Of a stretch of 60,719 nucleotides of DNA, positions 38,064 to 46,935 are shown in pieces (position 1 is the stretch's first letter; each line of letters opens with the position of its first letter). The notes under the pieces were generated by a model. That model was not told the origin of the DNA and searched no databases. It saw only the letters and a list, made by a program, of their open reading frames with translations. Location of the stretch: the NCBI GenBank assembly GCA_030427935.1, contig JAUICI010000002.1:1-60719 (forward strand), read 5' to 3'. The stretch comes from Bacteroidia bacterium (lineage in GTDB: Bacteria > Bacteroidota > Bacteroidia > Flavobacteriales_D > Crocinitomicaceae). The position numbers and the translations under genes were made by a program.

Positions 38064-38100
38064 GTAACCAGAAAAAAAAATTACGTTTTTTTGGTAACCA
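38064..38100 (+). promoter_or_regulatory. inverted and direct repeat in the rpoD leader
   Basis: ACCAGAAAAAAA and TTTTTTTGGT pair across a short loop (38067-38095), and GTAACCA occurs directly repeated at 38064-38070 and 38094-38100. It lies about 65 bases before the sigma gene and may be an operator or RNA structure. Role unknown. Confidence 0.4.
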
Positions 38101-38166
38101 TTTAGGTAAAAAACGCGTCTTACTATACACGACTTTTATAAAATGAATTAAAATACATTCGGTTTA

Positions 38167-39036
38167 ATGAGACAATTAAAGATTACAAAGCAGGTAACGA
38201 ATAGGGAAACAGCTTCCTTGGATAAGTATCTACAAGAGATTGGTAGAGTTGACCTTATTACAGCAGAGGAAGAGGTAGAACTAGCGAGAAGGATTAGAGA
38301 AGGAGATCAGATCGCTTTGGAAAGATTAACTAAAGCCAACTTGAGATTCGTGGTTTCGGTATCAAAACAGTACCAAAATCAGGGATTGTCATTGCCGGAT
38401 CTTATCAACGAAGGAAACCTTGGATTGATCAAAGCTGCAAAAAGATTTGATGAAACAAGAGGATTTAAATTCATTTCCTACGCTGTATGGTGGATCAGAC
38501 AGTCGATCTTGCAAGCACTAGCTGAGCAGGCGAGAATTGTTAGATTACCTTTGAATAAGATCGGTTCGATCAATAAGATCAATAAGGCTTATTCACACCT
38601 AGAACAAGAATACGAAAGACCTCCATCGCCAGATGAATTGGCCGAGTGTCTTGAAGTATCTGTTGATGAGGTGAAGCAATCTCTTTCCAGCACAGGTAGA
38701 CACGTATCCATGGATGCACCTTTGAAAGAAGGGGACGAGTCGTCGTCATCCATGTATGAAGTAATGTCTTCAAAAGATAGTCCATCTCCTGAAAAGGAAT
38801 TGTTGATGGATTCTTTGAGAAGAGAAATTGAAAGAAGTTTAATGACGCTTACTCCAAGAGAAGCGGACGTAATAAGATTTTATTTTGGTTTAAACGGGCA
38901 ACAAGCCATGACTTTGGAAGAGATCGGTTTGAAATTTGATCTAACTCGTGAAAGAGTAAGACAAATTAAAGAGAAAGCGATCAGAAGGTTAAAACATACT
39001 TCCAGATCAAAATTGCTTAAAGCCTATTTAGGGTAA
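38167..39036 (+). CDS. rpoD: primary (housekeeping) sigma-70 factor RpoD, short Bacteroidota type
   Basis: A 289-residue group 1 sigma factor. Region 1.2 ([26 protein letters not shown]) is followed by region 2 ([37 protein letters not shown], with the -7-reading helix [13 protein letters not shown]), region 3 and region 4 ([33 protein letters not shown]). Region 1.1 and the long non-conserved region are absent, as is normal for this phylum, whose promoters read TTG-N19-TAnnTTTG. It directs transcription of most genes here. Confidence 0.95.
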   Translation: MRQLKITKQVTNRETASLDKYLQEIGRVDLITAEEEVELARRIREGDQIALERLTKANLRFVVSVSKQYQNQGLSLPDLINEGNLGLIKAAKRFDETRGFKFISYAVWWIRQSILQALAEQARIVRLPLNKIGSINKINKAYSHLEQEYERPPSPDELAECLEVSVDEVKQSLSSTGRHVSMDAPLKEGDESSSSMYEVMSSKDSPSPEKELLMDSLRREIERSLMTLTPREADVIRFYFGLNGQQAMTLEEIGLKFDLTRERVRQIKEKAIRRLKHTSRSKLLKAYLG

Positions 39037-39057
39037 TCATTTTTTGTTAACTGATAG

Positions 39058-39091
39058 AAAAAAAGGGCCTGCTTTGCAGAGCCCTTTTTTT
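39058..39091 (+). terminator. Rho-independent terminator of rpoD
   Basis: AAAAAGGGC-CTGC-TTT-GCAG-A-GCCC followed by seven T, 22 bases after the stop. Confidence 0.9.
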
Positions 39092-39109
39092 AATTCGTAA
39101 TTCTAATCC

Positions 39110-39300
39110 GGTATTCTCGGCTCGCGCTCGAACACTTAGTACCCTTTTTAGCTTTTAATCGAATTCCTCACCTCGCTGGTGCGAGCGTCACGCTCGTATC
39201 GAACTAAACGAAATGCTTTCGATGAACATAAACGAACCCCTCGCTCCTGAGCGAATCCCTTCGCTTGCCAGAACGACTAAAAAGAAAAAGTCGATATTCC
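39110..39300. repeat. GC-rich intergenic palindrome cluster
   Basis: Between rpoD and the convergent flavoprotein gene lie several short dyads: the 17-mer at 39116-39132 (inverted copy at 19035), GAGCGT-c-ACGCTC near 39183, TCGCTC-ct-GAGCGA near 39241 and CGACT...AGTCG near 39271. No gene is seen. The style is that of degraded REP-like elements. Confidence 0.5.
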
Positions 39301-39327
39301 AAACTCTACACTCTAAATTCGTAATTC

Positions 39328-40818
39328 CTAAAGTCTCTGCAGCGGCGTCTTCACTCCCTCAATCAAACTATAACAGTTCAGTTTGTCTTTGAAAACAGAT
39401 GACTTAAATACCGATTTATTCAGTAGCATTCGCACACATTCTTGAATACCTTCAACAATGGATGGATGTGGATGTACAAGTTCGGCAATTTCTTCAACGC
39501 CCATGCCCATTTTCATGAGTAAGGCCACTCCTTGAATAGCGGAAGAAGCATGCTCACCTACGGCACGCATTCCCAGGATTTTCATTTCCTCGTCATTGGT
39601 GACCACGATTTTAAAGAAACCTTGAGTGTTTCGCATGGCAATGGCTCTCGCGATAACCGAGTAGTCGATCTTGACTACTTTGCAAGGGATGTTCTTTTCC
39701 TGACATTGACCTTCATGCATACCAACTGCAGCAACCTCTGGATTTAAGAACATGATCGTACTCACGTTATCATAAGAGATGGGTTCAATTTTCGGGTCGT
39801 AGATTTTCTCTACAGCATGTCTTGCTTCGATTTCACCCATATTTACTAGGGCAATTCGACCTGAAACATCTCCAACGGCGTAAATATGTGGGACATTCGT
39901 TTGCGTATCATTATCACCAATGTGTACACCTCTTTTACTCATGGCAACACCTGCATTTTCGATGCACAAGGGTGCAATATTCGGCACACGTCCAATCGAT
40001 AAAAGTGCTTTTTCTACTCGTATGATTTCTGTTTTTCCGTCTGGATAGGACAATTCGTATTCCACTTCGTCTCCGATTCTCTCCATTCTGACCAAATTGG
40101 CATTGTGGTGAATCGTTACCCCATTTTTATCAAAATTTGATGCGATCAATTTCGAAATATCATCATCCTCAAAAGGCAAGATTTTATTTTGACGGTCGAT
40201 GATATAAACCTTTGTTTTTCCAAAATTTGAGAAGATTGTAGCGTATTCACAACCAATAACTCCGGCTCCGACAATTACCATACTTTTCGGAAAGTCTTCA
40301 ATGTCATCAATACCGTCAGAGGTTAAGATTACTTCTTCATCGGCCTCAATATGTGGTAATTTTCTTGGAGTAGATCCTGTGGCTAAAATGATGTTTTCAC
40401 CATAGATTACTTTCTTTTCTCCGTCATTACAGGTTACCTCGATTTCATGATCATTGATAAATTTACCTAGACCTCTTTCGTAAGTAAACTTTTTTGAAAT
40501 GGTTTCTTCTTGCAATAATTTAATATGGCAAGAATACTGGAATTTTCTTTCGAAAACAGCCTCTTCCAAGGTTTGCTTAACTTCCGCCCATGTGATGTCG
40601 AATTTACTGGCTTTTGTGGTTAGGCTTTCGTTTACGTTTCTGACTTTCTGAGAGATTTCCCAAAGTGTTTTAGAGGATAAGGCTCCGTGATAAACTCCTG
40701 CACCTCCAACTCGTTCTTTCTCGATCAAACAAACTTTCATATCGTAATCAACGGCTCTCATTGCGGCTGCATAACCTGCAGGACCACCACCAATAACGAT
40801 TACATCAAATTTTTCCAT
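39328..40818 (-). CDS. dihydrolipoamide-dehydrogenase-like flavoprotein lacking the redox disulfide
   Basis: A 496-residue class I pyridine-nucleotide disulfide oxidoreductase fold: FAD site GGGPAG (about 10-15), NAD site VGAGVIGCEYA (about 196-206), central FAD motif YAVGDVSG and a dimerisation domain with HPHPSIVE (449-456), the His-Glu motif of lipoamide dehydrogenase. At the active-site helix, where family members read GGTCxxxGCxPSK, this protein reads GGAGVYHGALSSK (38-50): both cysteines are replaced (Gly41, Ala46). It therefore cannot use the normal disulfide. SthA-like transhydrogenases also lack the full pair. Function: NAD(P)/FAD oxidoreductase of unknown substrate. Transcribed alone. 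Confidence 0.85.
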   Translation of the reverse strand: MEKFDVIVIGGGPAGYAAAMRAVDYDMKVCLIEKERVGGAGVYHGALSSKTLWEISQKVRNVNESLTTKASKFDITWAEVKQTLEEAVFERKFQYSCHIKLLQEETISKKFTYERGLGKFINDHEIEVTCNDGEKKVIYGENIILATGSTPRKLPHIEADEEVILTSDGIDDIEDFPKSMVIVGAGVIGCEYATIFSNFGKTKVYIIDRQNKILPFEDDDISKLIASNFDKNGVTIHHNANLVRMERIGDEVEYELSYPDGKTEIIRVEKALLSIGRVPNIAPLCIENAGVAMSKRGVHIGDNDTQTNVPHIYAVGDVSGRIALVNMGEIEARHAVEKIYDPKIEPISYDNVSTIMFLNPEVAAVGMHEGQCQEKNIPCKVVKIDYSVIARAIAMRNTQGFFKIVVTNDEEMKILGMRAVGEHASSAIQGVALLMKMGMGVEEIAELVHPHPSIVEGIQECVRMLLNKSVFKSSVFKDKLNCYSLIEGVKTPLQRL

Positions 40819-40878
40819 GGTTGAAATCTTCTGTTTTTTGTAAATATATTAATTTGTTTCAATTCATATCCATCTGAT

Positions 40879-41574
40879 TTAAGGGACTTTAAAATATGTT
40901 TTCAAATCCGTTAAACAAGAGATGTGGTTTTCATGATTTTCTTCATTGTGATGGGGATTGAAGTAGATCGCTTTCATGTTTACTTTTTCTGCCCCAATTA
41001 TATCGGCATGGTAGTCATCACCAATCATAACTGATTCATCCGACTTTGCTTGGAATTTCTCCATCGCGTGATGAAAGATTTTTGGATCAGGCTTTTTTGC
41101 ATCTACTTCTTCCGAACAGGTGACGGTATCAAAAAAAGGAATCAAGTCATTTTCTTTCATTTTGATGGCTTGAACTTCTTCAAATCCATTTGTGATGATA
41201 TGTAAACTATAATGTGGGCGAAGATAATTCAGCATATCCATGGTTCCGTAAATCAAATTTTTCTTTTTCGGACTGATGGAAACATATTTTTCTCCGATTA
41301 GTTCTCCCAATCCATTGTCATAGATTTCAAAATAATGAAGTGTATCTTGAAAACGGATGTATCGCAATTTAGCTTTTTCTATTTTGCCCTCGCGATATAG
41401 TGCCCAATAATGTTCGTTGATCTCCTTATATTTCTTGATGAAATCGTCTGCCTTTAACTGATTGGAAAGCAAATCCAAATCACTTAAAATTTCGCTTAAG
41501 GCTTCATGGGAATTCTTTTCGAAATCCCAGAGTGTTCGGTCAAGATCGAAAAATATATGTTTGACTTCTTTCAT
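40879..41574 (-). CDS. HAD-family phosphatase, YjjG-like pyrimidine nucleotidase
   Basis: A 231-residue HAD hydrolase: motif I DLDRTLWD (Asp10, Asp12), motif II IITNG, motif III KKPDPKIF and motif IV MIGDDYHADI. The sequence type is YjjG, which removes phosphate from non-canonical and normal pyrimidine nucleotides. The frame is open further upstream, but ATG 41574 overlaps the preceding TGA as ATGA and starts right at the HAD core, so it is chosen. It ends an operon containing upp, which supports a role in pyrimidine salvage or clean-up. Confidence 0.83.
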   Translation of the reverse strand: MKEVKHIFFDLDRTLWDFEKNSHEALSEILSDLDLLSNQLKADDFIKKYKEINEHYWALYREGKIEKAKLRYIRFQDTLHYFEIYDNGLGELIGEKYVSISPKKKNLIYGTMDMLNYLRPHYSLHIITNGFEEVQAIKMKENDLIPFFDTVTCSEEVDAKKPDPKIFHHAMEKFQAKSDESVMIGDDYHADIIGAEKVNMKAIYFNPHHNEENHENHISCLTDLKTYFKVP

Positions 41575-42035
41575 CCTAAAATGAAATAGCTGATGGTTGT
41601 AATGATAAATCCATTCATTAAAATACCAATAACAATCAAGGGAAAAGTGAATAGTCGTTTTCCATAGAATTTTGCCACGATAATTGAACCTATCGGAATG
41701 GATAAAAATAAAGGAACCCAAAAACTAATCGGATACCAGCCTACATTTTTCTTTACCATTACGATGAGTTTATTCATTCTGGTAAACTGTTTTTTTCGTT
41801 TTGGTACCGTCCCAGCATCCAAAGCTTCCTTGTATAACTTCGCTCTTTTTTTTGCTGCTCGAATCATGAAAAAATCAGCTGTATAAAAGAAGATAAAAGA
41901 ACTAAAGATCGCTCCTCCACAACTTAAAACCCATGCTTCCAAAAAATTGAAGCCTAAACCAAAAGCTAAGGCAGGGGTAAACATGAATTTCCATGTTCCA
42001 GTGAGTAAAACAGTAATAATGAGTCCGAAATTCAT
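41571..42035 (-). CDS. small polytopic membrane protein
   Basis: A 154-residue protein with about four hydrophobic segments (near 4-22, 28-50, 98-118, 128-152) and a very basic cytosolic loop between the second and third (AAKKRAKLYKEALDAGTVPKRKKQF). Start ATG 42035 lies one base past the upp stop; an upstream in-frame start would overlap upp heavily. It overlaps the HAD gene by four bases. I do not recognise the family. Possibly a transporter accessory or membrane anchor in the same operon. Confidence 0.68.
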   Translation of the reverse strand: MNFGLIITVLLTGTWKFMFTPALAFGLGFNFLEAWVLSCGGAIFSSFIFFYTADFFMIRAAKKRAKLYKEALDAGTVPKRKKQFTRMNKLIVMVKKNVGWYPISFWVPLFLSIPIGSIIVAKFYGKRLFTFPLIVIGILMNGFIITTISYFILG

Positions 42036-42036
42036 A

Positions 42037-42687
42037 CTAGAGTTTTTCTCCGTAAGCCAAGTCTCCAGCGTCTCCAAGTCCTGGAACGATATAGGATTGC
42101 GCTGTTAATTCTTCATCAATGGCAGCCACCCAAACATGGGCATGATCGGGAAGTTTTGATTCTAAAAACTCGAGTGAGTCCTTGCTTGCGATAACCGCTG
42201 CGAAATTGATACTTCTTGGTGTTCCATTTTCTAATAAAGCTCTGTAAACTTCATGCATACTTGCACCAGTGGCTAGCATGGGATCACACAAAATTAAATC
42301 TCTATGATCCAGATTTGGAGAAGTTTTATACTCGACCATAATTTCAAATTCTTCTGAATTATAGTGTTTTCTCCATGCACTTACAAAAGAGCATTCCGAA
42401 CGGTCAAAAAAGTTTAAAAACCCTTGATGAAAAGGAAGACCAGCTCTTAAAATTGTGGAAAGTACAGGGTACTGCTTGAGTGTATTCGTTACACAGGTTC
42501 CTAGTGGAGTTGTAACTGATTTTGACTCAAATGGCAAATTCTTACTGATCTCATAAGCCATGATTTCTCCTACACGTTCCATATTCCTTCTGAATCGTAA
42601 AGGGTCTGTTTGAATTTCTTTATTTCGAATCTCAGAGATGAAATTGTTTAGAATGGAATTTGTATTGGATAAATTGTGGATCGTCAT
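42037..42687 (-). CDS. upp: uracil phosphoribosyltransferase
   Basis: A 216-residue UPRTase converting uracil and PRPP to UMP. The PRPP loop LILCDPMLATGASM and the C-terminal uracil-binding IVPGLGDAGDLAYG are intact, and the RAGLPFHQG segment is typical. Its ATG overlaps the TAA of the upstream FemAB-like gene by one base. Together with the YjjG-like phosphatase two genes on, it forms a pyrimidine salvage unit. Confidence 0.95.
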   Translation of the reverse strand: MTIHNLSNTNSILNNFISEIRNKEIQTDPLRFRRNMERVGEIMAYEISKNLPFESKSVTTPLGTCVTNTLKQYPVLSTILRAGLPFHQGFLNFFDRSECSFVSAWRKHYNSEEFEIMVEYKTSPNLDHRDLILCDPMLATGASMHEVYRALLENGTPRSINFAAVIASKDSLEFLESKLPDHAHVWVAAIDEELTAQSYIVPGLGDAGDLAYGEKL

Positions 42688-43598
42688 TAGAATAGTTTTT
42701 TAATGATTTTGTATTGAATTGGAATCTTTGGTGAATTGCTATTTTCAAAATAAGTATAGTTTTTGCCCCCTAATCGTTTGTAAAATTCAGCTACAGAAGC
42801 AATATTGGAGCCGTCAAAATCGATGGTTTTTATTTTTCCGTCGAACTGTTTGAAGGTTTCGTTCATCATCGCGTACATGGCGCCTTTTTTCATTTCTTCT
42901 TCTTTGGCTGCACCTTTCAGAAAGATAAGATTTTCTTTCTTTTTAATGAAGAAACCTGTAGCTCTAATTTCAGGATTATTGCAAAGATTGATTACGAATC
43001 CACCATTCAGTTTTCGAGCCTTTTTAACGAGCTGATCCAGGATTCTAAACTGATCATCTTTCAATTCTGGAATCTTTGCGCCCAACTCTCTTTTCATTAA
43101 ATCAACACTATCAGAAATATTCGAGTTGACCAACACTTCAACCTCTTCCAAAGGGTATTTTTTAATCTGTCTTTTCGCATTTGTGGAATAACCTTTTTCA
43201 ATATTTTCGAAATCTTGAACCCCTTCTATTTTTTGATAAACGCGTTCCTTCGAATCGGAATTCATCGCAAAATCCGAGTGAAAAATATAATGTTTGAAAT
43301 CAATCGGTATTTGTTTTCTTAGTGCTTGAACGAATTCATGCGTATCTATTCCAGGTTGTGATAGAATGCTTAATACTCTTGAAAATATAGGCTGATAAAG
43401 CATTTTGTTTTTCATTCCCTTCAAGTAAGGGAGAGGAAAGTAAAGCTCTTGGTCTTCGGCTTTATAAGCGGCCCACTTTTCAGAAATGGTATCAAGAAAC
43501 CAGGAGAAATTCGAAACAGAGACAGATGGATTGTTTTCCACAAGTTCATCCCATTTTTTTGTGTCGATTTGCTCTCTTTTGAGATAAATGAGTTTCAT
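42687..43598 (-). CDS. FemAB/GNAT-like acyltransferase-fold protein
   Basis: A 303-residue cytosolic protein. The C-terminal half resembles the FemAB/GNAT fold: GGFVINLCNNPEIRATGFFIKKKENLIFLKGAA, then FDGSNIASVAEFYKRLGG near the end. FemAB proteins add amino acids to peptidoglycan precursors, but many Bacteroidota relatives are uncharacterised. The frame is open to 43718, yet ATG 43598 (MKLIYLKRE) is the natural domain start. First gene of an operon with upp, a membrane protein and a nucleotidase. Confidence 0.68.
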   Translation of the reverse strand: MKLIYLKREQIDTKKWDELVENNPSVSVSNFSWFLDTISEKWAAYKAEDQELYFPLPYLKGMKNKMLYQPIFSRVLSILSQPGIDTHEFVQALRKQIPIDFKHYIFHSDFAMNSDSKERVYQKIEGVQDFENIEKGYSTNAKRQIKKYPLEEVEVLVNSNISDSVDLMKRELGAKIPELKDDQFRILDQLVKKARKLNGGFVINLCNNPEIRATGFFIKKKENLIFLKGAAKEEEMKKGAMYAMMNETFKQFDGKIKTIDFDGSNIASVAEFYKRLGGKNYTYFENSNSPKIPIQYKIIKKLF

Positions 43599-43758
43599 AG
43601 TTTCTCTCGCCTCGGTTATTCTTGCGAATATCCAAAATTTTATTGGAAATCCCTTCTGTTTGCTGAGATTTAGACAGATTCTAGATTGTGAGCGGAATCC
43701 TTCAATAATCCCCAACAATTTTGTAAATTCGCAGTCCTTTTAGAAAAAGTTTTTACAG

Positions 43759-45108
43759 ATGTTCGAGAATCTATCAGAAAAGTTTGACAGAGCCTTTAAA
43801 GTCCTCAAAGGAAGAGGGCAGATTACAGAAATTAATGTTGCGGAATCCTTAAAAGAAGTTCGTAGAGCCCTTTTGGATGCCGATGTGAACTACAAGACAG
43901 CTAAAGATTTTACTCAAAGAGTAAAGGAAAAAGCACTTGGTAGAGACGTGTTGACTTCTGTGTCTCCAGGCCAATTAATGGTTAAGATCTGTCATGAAGA
44001 ATTAATCAATTTGATGGGTGGTGAAATGGTTGACTTGAATTACCAAGGGTCACCAGGAATCATTTTGATGTCGGGTCTTCAGGGTTCTGGTAAGACGACT
44101 TTTTCAGGGAAATTAGCTAACTACCTTAAAAACAAAAAAGGAAAGAATCCTCTATTGGTGGCCTGTGACGTTTACCGACCCGCTGCGATTGATCAATTGC
44201 ATGTTTTAGGTGAGCAATTAGGTGTTGAGGTATATTCAAATAAAGAAGAAAAAGATCCCGTAAAGATTGCCCAAGCAGCGATTCAGCATGCTAAAAGCAA
44301 TTCCCATAATGTGGTCATCGTCGATACCGCGGGTCGATTAGCAGTGGATGAAGAGATGATGGTTGAGATCGAAAACGTAAAGAAATCAATCAATCCAACT
44401 GAAACTTTATTTGTTGTGGATTCCATGACGGGTCAAGATGCAGTGAATACGGCAAAGACCTTCAATGATCGTATCGATTTTGATGGGGTAATCCTTACGA
44501 AATTAGATGGTGATACAAGAGGTGGTGCGGCCTTAACGATCAAAACGGTAGTAGATAAACCAATTAAGTTTGTTGGTACCGGAGAGAAAATGGACGCCTT
44601 GGATGTATTCTATCCAGAAAGGATGGCAGACAGAATCCTTGGGATGGGAGACGTTGTTTCCTTGGTTGAAAAAGCACAAGAGCAATTTGACGAAGAAAAA
44701 GCAAGAAAGCTTCAGAAAAAGATTCAAAAGAATCAGTTCAACTTCAATGATTTCATGGAGCAATTGCAACAGATCAAAAAGATGGGTAATATCAAAGATC
44801 TGATGGGAATGATCCCAGGAATGGGGAAAGCCATGAAAGGTGTTGAAATTGAAGACGACGCTTTTAAACATATCGAAGCTATTATTCAGTCGATGACACC
44901 GGCTGAAAGAGAGAATCCATCTTTGTTGAATGGATCAAGAAAAAAACGAATCGCCAAAGGTTCCGGTCAAAGTATTCAGGAAGTGAATAAACTTATCAAG
45001 CAGTTTGATGATACCCGAAAGATGATGAAGATGATGGGTAACAAAAAGAACATGATGAAAATGATGAGTCAATTCAAAGGAATGGGTGGCGGAATGCCAG
45101 GTATGTAA
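43759..45108 (+). CDS. ffh: signal recognition particle GTPase Ffh (SRP54)
   Basis: A 449-residue SRP54 protein. N domain (1-95), G domain with GLQGSGKTT (106-114), DVYRPAA (137-143), DTAGR (189-193) and TKLDGD (247-252), then the methionine-rich M domain (about 300-449) ending GMGGGMPGM, which binds signal peptides and SRP RNA. Standard length. It delivers nascent membrane proteins to FtsY and the Sec translocon. The next gene, an MFS transporter, starts 10 bases after it. Confidence 0.97.
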   Translation: MFENLSEKFDRAFKVLKGRGQITEINVAESLKEVRRALLDADVNYKTAKDFTQRVKEKALGRDVLTSVSPGQLMVKICHEELINLMGGEMVDLNYQGSPGIILMSGLQGSGKTTFSGKLANYLKNKKGKNPLLVACDVYRPAAIDQLHVLGEQLGVEVYSNKEEKDPVKIAQAAIQHAKSNSHNVVIVDTAGRLAVDEEMMVEIENVKKSINPTETLFVVDSMTGQDAVNTAKTFNDRIDFDGVILTKLDGDTRGGAALTIKTVVDKPIKFVGTGEKMDALDVFYPERMADRILGMGDVVSLVEKAQEQFDEEKARKLQKKIQKNQFNFNDFMEQLQQIKKMGNIKDLMGMIPGMGKAMKGVEIEDDAFKHIEAIIQSMTPAERENPSLLNGSRKKRIAKGSGQSIQEVNKLIKQFDDTRKMMKMMGNKKNMMKMMSQFKGMGGGMPGM

Positions 45109-45118
45109 TTCCTTTATC

Positions 45119-46300
45119 TTGTTTTTAGGCTATTCCCGAGATTTTTGGTTCCTATGTCTGAACATGTTATTGTTCATGACCTCATTCAACCTGATTCTTC
45201 CGGAATTGAATGATTTTCTCACCGATCTTGGGGGAGAAGATTATAAGGGCTACATTTTTATTTATTGGGTTATTTCAGCGGCTATTTCACGACCATTTTC
45301 TGGAAAATTATGCGATGAAATCGGACGAAAACCTATCGTGTATTTTGGTTTGATTATTTCTGCAATCATGTTATTGATCTATCCCTTCAGTACTGGAATT
45401 CTCATGTTTTTCATCATCCGGTTTTTACATGGATTTTCTACAGGTTTTCAGCCTACTGGGGTTACCACTTGGATCTCTGATATTGTGCCAGCACATAAAA
45501 GGGGAGAGGCCATGGGAGTATTTGGAATAACGATTTCGATAGGAATTGGATTGGGTCAATTTTTGGGTTCAATCGTCGCAAATTCGATTGGAGTTGAAGG
45601 TCTTTTTTATGCTGCAAGTATTTTAGGTTTTGCTTCCATTTTATTGATTCCTTCCGTAAAAGAACCCTTAGAGGAAAAATCAAGAATGCGTTTGTCTCAT
45701 TTGTATGTGAAACCGCATGAAATATTTGATCCCTTAGTTTTTACACCGGCAATCTTAATGTTGATTACCGCTACTTGTTCGGGTATTGTTTTTGTTACGG
45801 CACCAGATCACGCCAAATTTCTGGGAATTGAAAACAAAGGTTGGTTTTTGGCTTTTTACACATTGTCGACCATGATTGTTAGAGTCCTTGCAGGAAAGTT
45901 TTCGGATAAATATGGACGAAGAAATAACTTGATTGTTGGTTTGATTATTCTGGCTTTCTCCATGTATATCACGAGTATAGCAGAAGATTCTTTAACCTAT
46001 ACATTGTCCGCTTTTGCTTATGGTGTGGCAACTGGAATTAATAGTCCTGCCTTATTTGCATGGACTTCCGATTTGAGTAATCCAAGATTCAAAGGAAGAG
46101 GATTGGCGACCTTGTTTATTTGTCTGGAAATTGGGATTGGTTTAGGTGCATTTGCAACCAATTATTTTTACGACAATACATTCGTTAATTTACAGTATAT
46201 GTATTTCTTTGGTGCGATGATTGCACTGGTTGGTTTTGTATTTGTTTGGTTTGCCAACCCCATCAATACTTTTTTTCAAAATAGGGCGGTCGAGGAATAG
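45119..46300 (+). CDS. MFS transporter
   Basis: A major facilitator with 12 predicted membrane segments. The A-motif region SGKLCDEIGRKPIVYFG after helix 2 and AGKFSDKYGRRNNLIVG between helices 8 and 9 (its second-half counterpart) are clear. The frame extends back to a GTG at 45086 inside ffh, but relatives start just before YSRxFWxLCL, so TTG 45119 is preferred (393 residues). Substrate unknown; drug or metabolite efflux is the usual role of such 12-helix MFS proteins. Confidence 0.82.
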   Translation: MFLGYSRDFWFLCLNMLLFMTSFNLILPELNDFLTDLGGEDYKGYIFIYWVISAAISRPFSGKLCDEIGRKPIVYFGLIISAIMLLIYPFSTGILMFFIIRFLHGFSTGFQPTGVTTWISDIVPAHKRGEAMGVFGITISIGIGLGQFLGSIVANSIGVEGLFYAASILGFASILLIPSVKEPLEEKSRMRLSHLYVKPHEIFDPLVFTPAILMLITATCSGIVFVTAPDHAKFLGIENKGWFLAFYTLSTMIVRVLAGKFSDKYGRRNNLIVGLIILAFSMYITSIAEDSLTYTLSAFAYGVATGINSPALFAWTSDLSNPRFKGRGLATLFICLEIGIGLGAFATNYFYDNTFVNLQYMYFFGAMIALVGFVFVWFANPINTFFQNRAVEE

Positions 46301-46350
46301 AAAATAAATACATATATTTAAGTTTAAATAATTATTAAGAAGTTCTGTAG

Positions 46351-46935
46351 ATGAGGATACGTTCGGGAGAGCATTTGATCAGTGAAGTAAGAAGAGTAGC
46401 CGAAATGGCTCTGCAATTCGGTGAAACCGAGCTGAAAAACTTGAGTCCTGAACAGTTAAATTTCAAACCGAATGGTGGTGCCTGGAGCATTCAGCAAGTG
46501 GTTGCACATCTAAATTCCTTTTCAAGCTATTACAATAAAGCCTTCAAGGAAAGAATCGAAAGTACACGACATGATCACCCAAAGGAAAAATATGTTTCCA
46601 GTCCACTTGGAATGGCGCAGATTAAGTCGATGAAATTGGGGAAACTAAACAATGTCAAAAGAAAGCTAAAATCTCCTCGAATGCACAATCCCGCTATTCA
46701 TCCAGTTTTGGAAGAAGGTGATCAGATTCAAAAGTTCATGGATTATCAGCAGGAAATGTTGGAAATCGCAGAAGGAGCCTCGGAAGTGCATTTAAGAAGA
46801 ACGAAAGTGCCATTAGCGATCTCAAACCGAATCAAATTGAGATTGGGGGATGCGCTTTTGTTTGTTTCCTATCATGCGGAAAGACATCTACAACAAATTC
46901 GAAATATCAAAGTTGACCCGAAATATCCGGCATGA
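46351..46935 (+). CDS. DinB-like metal-binding protein
   Basis: A 194-residue DinB_2-type four-helix bundle with the metal triad His53 (VVAHLNSF) and His175/His179 (SYHAERHLQQI). WSIQQVVAHL is the typical first-ligand helix. An insert rich in Lys and Arg (about 70-112) is longer than in the DinB protein at 20400. Its stop overlaps the ATG of the NlpC/P60 gene by four bases. No catalytic activity can be assigned. Confidence 0.82.
   Translation: MRIRSGEHLISEVRRVAEMALQFGETELKNLSPEQLNFKPNGGAWSIQQVVAHLNSFSSYYNKAFKERIESTRHDHPKEKYVSSPLGMAQIKSMKLGKLNNVKRKLKSPRMHNPAIHPVLEEGDQIQKFMDYQQEMLEIAEGASEVHLRRTKVPLAISNRIKLRLGDALLFVSYHAERHLQQIRNIKVDPKYPA

Noticed and set aside
39328-40818. Calling the flavoprotein lpdA
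   Set aside because: Both redox-active cysteines are missing and no 2-oxoacid dehydrogenase genes are nearby.
40879-41721. 49-residue N-terminal extension of the YjjG-like protein from 41721
   Set aside because: It lies wholly within the upstream membrane-protein gene in another frame; the ATGA overlap at 41574 is the normal operon start.
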